From a bacterium (GTDB lineage: Bacteria > Actinomycetota > Acidimicrobiia > Spongiisociales > Spongiisociaceae): a stretch of 64,000 nucleotides of DNA. The notes beneath the pieces were generated by a model. That model saw only the letters and a program-made list of their open reading frames with translations. It did no database searches and was not told where the DNA came from. Where the stretch lies: assembly GCA_028821575.1 (NCBI GenBank), contig JAPPFW010000028.1:1-64000 (forward strand). Reading direction: 5' to 3'. Positions 8,908 to 15,568 of this stretch are shown one piece after another (the stretch's first letter is position 1; every line of letters begins with the position of its first letter). The position numbers were made by a program, and so were the translations under genes.

Positions 8908-8969
8908 CCCAGGTCAGGGCCCGGAGTACGCGCCGGAGTACGCGGGAGTACGCGCCGGCTGGTTAGAAA
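8908..8969 (+). promoter_or_regulatory. Operator-promoter module copy 4 (CHC2 protein)
   Basis: CCCAGGTCAG at 8908-8917, seven bases, then AGTACGCG at 8925, 8937 and 8947 (12- and 10-base steps). Nine bases later comes TAGAAA (8964-8969), placing the transcript start just before the CHC2 gene. Confidence 0.75.
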
Positions 8970-8998
8970 ACCTCGCATTGCTTGACCGGGAGGGCATG

Positions 8999-10267
8999 AT
9001 GGCATCGCAGGCGGCGGCGCTGGTCAAAGAGGCCACAGATCTCGTGGGCCTGATCAGCGAGGTCACTGAGGTCAAGGGGGCCGGGGCCGCCGCCAAAGCA
9101 CTCTGCCCGTTCCACGCCGACAAGGACACCCCCTCGCTGTCGGTCAGCGCCGACAAGGGGGTCTGGCATTGCTTCGGTTGCGGTCTCGGGGGTGACGCCC
9201 TCGATTTCGTGCAGCAGTCCCAGGGAGTCGGGTTCCGGGAGTCCTTGGACATTCTGGCCCGCCGGGCCGGTATCGACCTGGGCCCGTCGTCGGCGCGACG
9301 AACGAGGGCTCAGCGGCTCGACAGGATCCGCTGGCAGGCCTCCGAGTTCTGCCACGAGCTCCTCCGGAGCGACCCGTCAGCGGCCAGAGCCCGGGCGTAC
9401 TTGCGTCGGGTCCACGGATACCAGAGCGGGGACGTGACCGGCTTCCGGCTCGGCTGGGCACCCACAGACCCGTCGGTGGTGCCCGAACACCTCCGGACCC
9501 TCGGGGTCTCCGCCCGCGACATGGTCGAGGCAAGGGTCGCCCGCAACGGCGGGGGCCGGCCGTTCGCCACCCACATCGGCCGGGTTCTGTACCCGGTGGT
9601 GACCGGACACGAACGGGTGTCGGGGTTCGCCGCCGAGGACGGTGACGGGAGGATAGCTCCACCGGTCGGTGGGGAGGGATCTCTGTACGGGCTGGGCCAG
9701 GCCCGGTCTGTGATCGCCCGGGAGGGCAGCGCCCTGGTTGTACCTGACTGCCCGTCCGTAGTGGCCTACCACCGGGCCGGTCTGACTGGAGCGGTTGCGC
9801 CGTGTGGCCCCAAGTTGACAGCAGCCCATCTCCAGACCGTCGGACGGTTCGCTGACCGTGCGGTGGTTGTCACCACCGACGAGCAGGCCGCTACAAGCCT
9901 GCTGGACAGCGACCTGAGCAGCGACGACGTTGCCCTGTACATAGCCGAGGCACGGTACGAACGACCCGCAGACCTGACCCGAGACGAGGCCCTCTCAGCT
10001 GTCCAGGCTGCCATCCCGTTGGCCGAGGCCCGGTTGACCACCACCCTGGCGGGCTACCGCGGGTCAGGCAACGCCAGCGCCCGCCGGCGCAAGCTCGAGG
10101 CAGCCAAACGAGTGATCCAAGCCGAGACGGATCCGAACACACGGATGGAGTTGGCGGCGGCCGCGGCGTCTCTCACCGGGCTCCCCGTCGAGCTAATCTT
10201 GGGCTCGGCGTCCCTCCTCGACTCCTCCGAGGACCGGACTCCCACTGCAGCAGGCCTGTCACTCTGA
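8999..10267 (+). CDS. DnaG-like protein with CHC2 zinc finger and degenerate TOPRIM
   Basis: A 422-residue protein. Residues 36-61 form a CHC2 zinc finger (C36, H39, C58, C61; CPFHADKDTPSLSV, then WHCFGCGLGGDALDF), which recognises template DNA in bacterial primases. A primase-core fold follows. The TOPRIM motif normally reading VVEGYxDV is here VVPDCPSV (about 247-254), and the DxD motif is replaced by VVTTDEQAA (about 290-298), so the metal-binding acids are gone. The protein is unlikely to make primers alone. The relaxase-fused primase has the opposite defect (catalytic core, no zinc finger), and both genes carry the same operator. The ATG at 8999 has GGGAGG five bases upstream; TTG 8978 or ATG 8996 are alternatives. 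Confidence 0.88.
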   Translation: MASQAAALVKEATDLVGLISEVTEVKGAGAAAKALCPFHADKDTPSLSVSADKGVWHCFGCGLGGDALDFVQQSQGVGFRESLDILARRAGIDLGPSSARRTRAQRLDRIRWQASEFCHELLRSDPSAARARAYLRRVHGYQSGDVTGFRLGWAPTDPSVVPEHLRTLGVSARDMVEARVARNGGGRPFATHIGRVLYPVVTGHERVSGFAAEDGDGRIAPPVGGEGSLYGLGQARSVIAREGSALVVPDCPSVVAYHRAGLTGAVAPCGPKLTAAHLQTVGRFADRAVVVTTDEQAATSLLDSDLSSDDVALYIAEARYERPADLTRDEALSAVQAAIPLAEARLTTTLAGYRGSGNASARRRKLEAAKRVIQAETDPNTRMELAAAAASLTGLPVELILGSASLLDSSEDRTPTAAGLSL

Positions 10268-10363
10268 TCCGACGGCCGGACTGCGGCGGCCTGGGGGAAG
10301 AGTTCACGGATTCACGGAATGGCCGCTTTAATAGTAGGGCCTATATAAAAAGTGACGCCTAAG

Positions 10364-10376
10364 TAACGGGCCGTTA
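10364..10376. promoter_or_regulatory. Palindrome TAACGGGCCGTTA, possible operator
   Basis: A perfect 13-base palindrome (one central G) sits about 28 bases before the GTG of the small HTH-like gene at 10405, downstream of an AT-rich TATATAAAAA stretch that could be a promoter. The placement suits self-regulation by that gene. This is inference. Confidence 0.35.
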
Positions 10377-10404
10377 TACGGAACCTCAGGTATGGGAGAA
10401 CTGC

Positions 10405-10650
10405 GTGAATCCTGCACAGAACCTTGCGATCTCAGAGCTGCTGGCGATCTGGTCGCGTCGCGCTGACCGCCTCCACGAAGTAGCTGTAGTAACCGCTGAA
10501 TTCCGTGAGGCCGCCGCCGCGGCCGTCGATGATCTCGGCGTGCCCGTGCGGCACCTCGCCCGCGTCATGGATCTCAGCCCCCGCGGGATGCTCCGCCACG
10601 TCGTAGCCGGGCGGGAGGCCACAGCCGCGGGGACCGTCCCCGAGGGGTGA
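10405..10650 (+). CDS. Small HTH-like protein, family not recognised
   Basis: 81 residues, alanine-rich, with a helix-turn-helix-like C-terminal half (VRHLARVMDLSPRGMLRHVV, about residues 47-66). It starts with GTG preceded by GGGAG. Five bases separate it from the lipoprotein gene at 10655, so the two probably form an operon. It may be a DNA-binding regulator acting on the palindrome at 10364, but no family can be named. Confidence 0.55.
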   Translation: MNPAQNLAISELLAIWSRRADRLHEVAVVTAEFREAAAAAVDDLGVPVRHLARVMDLSPRGMLRHVVAGREATAAGTVPEG

Positions 10651-10654
10651 AGCA

Positions 10655-11425
10655 GTGGCGCTGCGGGCCTGTCTGCTCCTCCTGGTGGTGGGCATGGCAG
10701 CCTGCGGCTCCGGGGACACCCCAGCGCCCGAGGGGGTAGCCACCGTAATCGTTGACACACCCCAAGGGGACCTGCAGATCACCCTCGCCCCCACAACGGC
10801 ACAGCCAGAGGCCTCCGCTCCCGCCGAGACCACTACCACCATCGAGGAAGACCCAAACAGCCAGCCCACCGCCGAAGCCGACCCGGAACCACCCTCCGCC
10901 CGGCTGGTAGAACCGGCACGGCTCGAACCTGGCCCCGAAGTCTGGGGAGGCTACGACCGGGATCTGTTCCCGCATTGGAGCGACCTCGACGGTGACGGCT
11001 GCGACACCCGCCAGGAAGTGCTGATCCGGGACTCCGCCATCGAACCCGTCATGCACCCGGAGCGGATCTGCAGAGTGGTGGACGGACGGTGGTGGTCGTC
11101 CTACGACGACACCTGGACTTCCAACCCCGCAAGTCTCCACATCGACCACCTGGTCCCCCTGGCCGAGGCGTGGGAATCCGGCGCCCGCCTATGGTCGGCA
11201 GAGCAGCGCGAGGCCTTCGCGAACGACATGACGGGCCTGATAGCGGTCAGCGCCGCCGCGAACACCTCCAAAGGGGCCTCAGACCCAGCCGAGTGGCTCC
11301 CCCAGAACGAGGACGTACGGTGCATCTACGGTGCCGTCTGGATCGAAGTCAAAGCTACCTGGGGCCTGACGGCAGACCCCGCCGAGATCGACGCCCTCGA
11401 GGCCCTGGCCGCCGTCTGCGGTTGA
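10655..11425 (+). CDS. Secreted lipoprotein with GmrSD/DUF1524-type HNH nuclease domain
   Basis: 256 residues with a lipoprotein signal (MALRACLLLLVVGMAAC; Cys about 17) and a threonine/proline-rich linker. The C-terminal nuclease domain has HIDHLVPLAEAWESGA (about 162-177), RLWSAEQREAFAND, a conserved asparagine (ANTSKGASDPAEWLP) and a conserved C-terminal region. This is the HNH fold of the DUF1524 (GmrSD C-terminal) family, common as secreted nucleases in actinobacteria. A DLDGDGCD loop near 109-116 resembles a calcium site. GTG start. A surface nuclease on a mobile element could compete with incoming DNA or act in transfer; that is inference. Confidence 0.8.
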   Translation: MALRACLLLLVVGMAACGSGDTPAPEGVATVIVDTPQGDLQITLAPTTAQPEASAPAETTTTIEEDPNSQPTAEADPEPPSARLVEPARLEPGPEVWGGYDRDLFPHWSDLDGDGCDTRQEVLIRDSAIEPVMHPERICRVVDGRWWSSYDDTWTSNPASLHIDHLVPLAEAWESGARLWSAEQREAFANDMTGLIAVSAAANTSKGASDPAEWLPQNEDVRCIYGAVWIEVKATWGLTADPAEIDALEALAAVCG

Positions 11426-11465
11426 AAACGCTCACCCGAGAGATGGGGGTCTAACCTCGGCCATT

Positions 11466-11963
11466 GTGGAGGACAGACCCTGGTCGACGACAACGTCCGC
11501 GGAGCGTATAGCCCAGTTCCTCCGGACCTGCCCGCCTGCACGGGTCACCATCGTGGTCGAGGCAGCGACCGTCGAGGGACTCGCGTGGCTGGCAGCCAAC
11601 ACGGCGGGCCGGGAACTGCGACTGGTCCTGGGCAACGCCTTCTCAGAAGGCTGGGAGACGGCCCCAGCTGGCGTGCACCGTGAAACCGTTGCCGGGCTGT
11701 TCGCCCGTGCCGACGTCGAGACCCGCTTCTGGCAGCCCCCTGCACGACGCTACGACGGCCCCAGTATCAGCGTCTGGTACACCGACGGTCCACCTCCCGA
11801 TGCTCTCAACGCCACGACGCAACTGACGGCGGCGTGCCTCCACGAGCACATCGACTCGATCGGGAGCGTCCAGACCTCGGACCTGGACTACGTGAGACAC
11901 TGGGTACAACGGACCGTTGACGGATCATGGGACGCCACCCAGGCCCTGCACCAGGCCCCCTGA
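11466..11963 (+). CDS. Protein of unknown function, weakly phospholipase-D-like
   Basis: 165 residues. The N-terminal half alternates strands and helices (ERIAQFLRTCPPARVTIVVE, then LRLVLGNAFSEGWE) somewhat like the first lobe of phospholipase-D-type proteins, but no HxKxxxxD motif is present. The GTG start lies eight bases after TAACCT, a plausible -10 element for a leaderless message. It follows the lipoprotein gene by 40 bases but seems to have its own promoter. Confidence 0.5.
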   Translation: MEDRPWSTTTSAERIAQFLRTCPPARVTIVVEAATVEGLAWLAANTAGRELRLVLGNAFSEGWETAPAGVHRETVAGLFARADVETRFWQPPARRYDGPSISVWYTDGPPPDALNATTQLTAACLHEHIDSIGSVQTSDLDYVRHWVQRTVDGSWDATQALHQAP

Positions 11964-12087
11964 CGCCGCGCGTTGCGCCAGACAACACCCGGAGAGAGAG
12001 CCGCCAGGCGCCAAGCCCGAGGCCGGACCCGACAAGTAGTGGCGGCTGACGGACTCGTTTTGGTGGTCCAGGGTCTGATCCGGGGCC

Positions 12088-12105
12088 TCCGGCGTTTCCG
12101 CCGGA
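12088..12105. terminator. Hairpin after the 11466 gene
   Basis: TCCGGCG, loop TTTC, CGCCGGA form a perfect 7-bp stem about 125 bases after the stop codon, with no T-run. A second weaker GC-rich inverted repeat follows near 12109-12133. It could act as a Rho-independent-like terminator or a stabilising end. Confidence 0.45.
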
Positions 12106-12238
12106 AACGGGGCGAAAACAGCCCGAAACGCCCGCATGATCGTTAAACAACCTAACCCAAAGGCCTAGGAGCCTATTTAACGGGCGGGAGACTGCCGGCA
12201 CGACCTAGACAGCCGAGCCGTCCTAGATTGCAGAAGTC

Positions 12239-12577
12239 TCACCCGGGAACGTAGCTGCCTCTCTGGCTGGGGCCCGCTGCATCCAGTGCCAGCAACCGTC
12301 GGACAGCGTGGTCTCTGCTAAGAGCCACACGGACGGAACCTCGGTGGATGGCTGACCACACAAAGGGCACGGCGAGTGGTGACACGCGGCCGACGTACCT
12401 AGGGCCCCGGTAGACGAGCCAGCCGAGTTCGTCGTTGGGATTGCGGTATCGGATAACCCCGGATGAGTGCAGGATGCCCTCGGGCCTTCCACCATGACGT
12501 CCACCGTGCCGGCGGAGGACTTCTTCGTGTTCGACAAGGGGGTCGTATTCGGCAAGGGGATCGGTGAAGTATTCCAT
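12239..12577 (-). CDS. Protein of unknown function
   Basis: 112 residues (MEYFTDPLAEYDPLVEHEEV at the start; later PNDELGWLVYRGPRYVGRVS). The start is chosen because TACACT lies six bases upstream of the ATG, giving a leaderless promoter. A longer in-frame ORF extends further but its extra residues do not look coding. No domain is recognised; a mixed alpha/beta protein with several conserved-looking aromatic residues. Confidence 0.5.
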   Translation of the reverse strand: MEYFTDPLAEYDPLVEHEEVLRRHGGRHGGRPEGILHSSGVIRYRNPNDELGWLVYRGPRYVGRVSPLAVPFVWSAIHRGSVRVALSRDHAVRRLLALDAAGPSQRGSYVPG

Positions 12578-12706
12578 TTGGCGAGTGTAACTCCAGAGTA
12601 GACACGGGAAGGCAGAGACCTGTCGCAGGCGAAAGCTAAGCACACAGGGCGGTTACTGTCAGACCATCTCGGTATCCTGAGGAGCACCAACACTCAGGAG
12701 AGAAAC

Positions 12707-12880
12707 ATGGCCGTGAGCGTGCTGTTCCGCATCGACCGGAGCGGCCAGATCGAGGTAGTGGACGATGGCCCATCCCCAGCTGTCACCGTGGACGACGACG
12801 GACAGTTACACGCCGAATACGGGGTCATAACCCACGCCGGGCAGGACCTGGCCGGAGACCTATGGCGCTGGTTGTCGTGA
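12707..12880 (+). CDS. 57-residue protein of unknown function
   Basis: A short gene with a clear ribosome site (CAGGAGAG) seven bases before ATG. It encodes MAVSVLFRIDRSGQIEVVDD, continues with a D-rich strand pattern (TVDDDGQLHAEYG) and ends DLWRWLS. Codon use is GC-rich in the third position like the neighbours. It lies alone between two convergent minus-strand genes. Function unknown. Confidence 0.5.
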   Translation: MAVSVLFRIDRSGQIEVVDDGPSPAVTVDDDGQLHAEYGVITHAGQDLAGDLWRWLS

Positions 12881-12946
12881 GGAGCTCGGAAGCACCCACC
12901 TAACCGGGGCGGCTAGCAACGTCAGACCCGGCCAACGGAGTGGGTA

Positions 12947-14605
12947 TCAGAGCCCGATGTCGGGGCCTCGGTGCACACGGTCACGGCCTAGCGTGTCAGG
13001 CTCCGCGGTCTCGTAGTGGAGACAATCCGCTCCCAGCGTCAGACACGAGCACGTCCGGTCGGCATCGCTGGTGGTATCCCGCACACGTCCCGCACGGGCC
13101 GGGTCACCGGCCAACACGCTGAGGGCTCCCACGAAATCGAGCGCCTCGGCAGCAGCCTGCTGGCTCGGGTACGGCAGCGACGTGGCCAGCACATAACCGT
13201 CCGCCCGCCTGGCCTGTAGCCGCCACACATCGGACTCGGGCGACGGCGGCGGTTTGATCCGCAACGTAGTAGCCGCCTCGTCAGCGGACGGGGGAAGGTA
13301 GCCGGGTCCGTTCCTCAGCCAGGGTTTCCACCCCTCGAAGCGGATCGGGTGGTCGGCATTGACGACCGCCAGCGCGAAGTCACGGCCCCCGACGGCCGAA
13401 TCCTCGGTAGGGAACGGCGGCGACAACAAAACAGGGGAGCCATCGACTCCGTGCACGGCCACCTCCCAATACTTTGTCGTGCCACGACACGGACGGGTCC
13501 TCACCGAGAGTTGGTTCACCGTCGGGTATGTGCGGATGTGGTGGTGGCACTGCACCCCTTGGTCCGGGCAGGCGCAGAGTGCGGTGGCGCGTAGATGCAC
13601 TCTGTTGTGGCCCTCGTGAGCGGTGAGTGTCACTCGTGTGTCTTGGAGGAACCGCTGGGCGCTGGCGGCGTCTTGTTGTGTTGGGTACAGCAGCGACACT
13701 GCACGCTGATTCCCGTCGGGATCGACGGCGTGCAGTTCCCATCCGCCTACCCGCGAAACGGGGACCACCGTCAGCCGCCGGTCACCGGGACACGGGGCGC
13801 CTAGTTGCCTGCCGTGCTCCCACTCCTCGAACCGGATCGCCTCAGGGGTGTTGAGCAGTGTCTGAGCGAAGCCAGCTGCTTCCAGAGCGGCGTCGATAGA
13901 AGGGTACCGGACGCCACTCGTGAGCGGCTCCCGTCCGGCCTGCCGTAACTCGATACCCCAGCCCCCGCCGTCCAGGCCCGCAGATGGGTGTACCCACAGG
14001 GAACCCGCCGCGGCGGCAGGAGACCTACGCTGGGAGGCGGCCGCAACTGCGTCCCAAGCGTCCTGGAGGTAGTACTGGGCCGAGACCGGTACCTGGCGGC
14101 CTGCGTGTGCCCGCTCTACCCACGCGAAAGCCTCGTCGAGAGACTCGAACCTGGACTCCGCTAACACACCTGGTAGGTCCTCCAGGTCCCACGGACGGCC
14201 AGCAAAAGCCTTCATAGCCGTCACATACCGGGCACTGGCTCCGTAGACCCGCAGGTTCCTCCCCTCGTACAACAGGGTGGGGTCAGCGTCGACAAGCGGC
14301 GAGAGCACCTTGATCTTCGCTGCGTTGTTTATCCAATCAGCGCGGACACCCTCAATGCCGGCGGCAACCTCTGCAGCACCCTTCCACAAAGCGGGGGGCA
14401 GCCCCTCGGACACCACATCCACATCGTGGGTGAGACGCCGCGGGTTCCACTGCATCGAGATAGCAGCACCACCCACCACCAGCAACGCATAGGGCTCGTC
14501 TACCTCGCCCAACGCGTCGACCGTCCAACGATCCAGCGCCCCCAACAGGCTGTACCACTGAGCCGCAGAAAACCCGCTGTCGGGGTTCAGTCCCAGGGAA
14601 GCCAC
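12947..14605 (-). CDS. Nucleotidyltransferase fused to two YegP-like/SWIM units (module D toxin-like protein)
   Basis: 552 residues. Residues 1-190 are a DUF6036/AbiEii-like nucleotidyltransferase: VVGGAAISMQWNP (about 44-56), then LTHDVDVVSEG with the D-x-D metal pair. Two long units follow. Each has two beta-beta-beta-alpha segments like DUF1508/YegP (for example YWEVAVHGVDGSPVLLSPPF, then VWRLQARRADGYVLATSLPY) and ends in a SWIM-type zinc motif: CACPDQGVQCHH and CSCLTLGADCLH (CxCx6CxH). A GTG start overlaps the upstream gene by 19 bases, as in two-gene toxin-antitoxin modules. NTase toxins of this class modify tRNA in known cases; the tail may bind nucleic acid or the partner. I know of no described protein with this architecture. 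Confidence 0.75.
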   Translation of the reverse strand: MASLGLNPDSGFSAAQWYSLLGALDRWTVDALGEVDEPYALLVVGGAAISMQWNPRRLTHDVDVVSEGLPPALWKGAAEVAAGIEGVRADWINNAAKIKVLSPLVDADPTLLYEGRNLRVYGASARYVTAMKAFAGRPWDLEDLPGVLAESRFESLDEAFAWVERAHAGRQVPVSAQYYLQDAWDAVAAASQRRSPAAAAGSLWVHPSAGLDGGGWGIELRQAGREPLTSGVRYPSIDAALEAAGFAQTLLNTPEAIRFEEWEHGRQLGAPCPGDRRLTVVPVSRVGGWELHAVDPDGNQRAVSLLYPTQQDAASAQRFLQDTRVTLTAHEGHNRVHLRATALCACPDQGVQCHHHIRTYPTVNQLSVRTRPCRGTTKYWEVAVHGVDGSPVLLSPPFPTEDSAVGGRDFALAVVNADHPIRFEGWKPWLRNGPGYLPPSADEAATTLRIKPPPSPESDVWRLQARRADGYVLATSLPYPSQQAAAEALDFVGALSVLAGDPARAGRVRDTTSDADRTCSCLTLGADCLHYETAEPDTLGRDRVHRGPDIGL

Positions 14606-15072
14606 CAGTCCGGCGTGCCCTTATCGAGCATCCGGGGATGGATATGGACCCGGTGATACTCCGACAACGGATGAGACCGTTCTATGAGCCAGCTCCGATA
14701 GGCACGCTGATAGTCGGGAACGAACAGGGCCACCTCGTGTGGCGCTCGGTGGGCTAACACCCACTCGGGAACCTGCACCTCCGCCTTAGCCGCAAGAGCG
14801 TGAACCACCACTGCTATCGCCGGCAGCAAAACCGGGTCGTCACCGTCGTATACAGGCGGCTCCGCAATCAACGCTGCCGGGTTCGCCGAGACGTTCCAAT
14901 CCACAATGAACTGCAGCAACGGATACCTGTACGGAGCGACATCGACAGACGACGGCACCGACATCAACGGAGGCAACGCAGCAGCTGTCAGAGGCACCCG
15001 CGACACAAACGAAGGCCCACCCGCCTCGGAGCTAACAGAGCCTGCTGGTTGTGTAACTGTCGCCTGAACCAC
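14587..15072 (-). CDS. Partner (antitoxin-like) gene of the nucleotidyltransferase module D
   Basis: 161 residues, starting at a GTG with AGGAGG about six bases upstream (a longer in-frame ORF starts earlier but lacks this site). The C-terminal half is better conserved in appearance (EVALFVPDYQRAYRSWLIER, then HIHPRMLDKGTPDWWLPW). No DNA-binding motif is obvious. The overlap with the nucleotidyltransferase gene and its position first in the pair suggest it is the partner or antitoxin. Family not recognised. Confidence 0.55.
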   Translation of the reverse strand: MVQATVTQPAGSVSSEAGGPSFVSRVPLTAAALPPLMSVPSSVDVAPYRYPLLQFIVDWNVSANPAALIAEPPVYDGDDPVLLPAIAVVVHALAAKAEVQVPEWVLAHRAPHEVALFVPDYQRAYRSWLIERSHPLSEYHRVHIHPRMLDKGTPDWWLPWD

Positions 15073-15247
15073 GATCGACCTCCTGCACAACACCCTAGAG
15101 GGTACCCACCCTTAGAAGGCCCACGGCGGTTGGTGACCGCGGTGCGTTACCTGTTGCCTCGTCCCAAGCCCCAGGATGTCAGGCGTCTGCTGTCGATCGG
15201 GCAAAGATCGAGGCCTCCCGTGTCTGCCAGTTGTCGGGCCTGTTCTT

Positions 15248-15568
15248 CTATGGTGCGGGGGATTTCTCCGGTGGATACATCAGGTGGGTGTCGGCATCGA
15301 GGGCAGCAGAAAGCTCGGTGTCGGATGCGAGATGTTCGGGGGTGAACTCTGCCGGACTGGTCTTCGATTCACCAGCGACGACCTTCCCTGCGGTGATCAC
15401 GTAGAGGTCCACTTCCCTCGTGCTGTCATCTTCGAACGTTACGTCGACTCTTTGCAGCAGGAACGTCTGGGGGTCTTCGGCTGTCAGGGCAGCGTCGGTG
15501 AACAGGTGCGGGATGAGTCCTCGGTCGGATGCTCGGTGGGACTGGCGGGCTACCCTGACCGCGTTCAT
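15248..15568 (-). pseudogene. Fragment of a PD-(D/E)XK nuclease-like gene
   Basis: The frame reads QRVDVTFEDDSTREVDLYVI, then VVAGESKTSPAEFT, with the E...D...E-x-K spacing of a PD-(D/E)XK nuclease core. Typical flanking domains are missing on both sides, and the protein would end MYPPEKSPAP after only about 106 residues. Its upstream limit coincides with the start of the MmeI-type gene (the two ATGs share the CATG at 15566-15569). It is most likely the core of a larger nuclease trimmed when the restriction gene arrived. Confidence 0.5.

Noticed and set aside
799-8954. AGTACGCG boxes as a CRISPR array
   Set aside because: Repeats are 8 bases with 2-4 base gaps, in groups of two to four before genes. 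There are no spacers of CRISPR length and no cas genes.
8658-8966. 102-codon plus-strand ORF between operator copies 3 and 4
   Set aside because: Its 3' end runs through operator copy 4 and the composition is shadow-like, with no ribosome site.
12094-12108. GTTTCCGCCGGAAAC as a third parS-like site
   Set aside because: It is better explained as part of a perfect 7-bp hairpin (12088-12105) after a gene, that is, a terminator-like structure.
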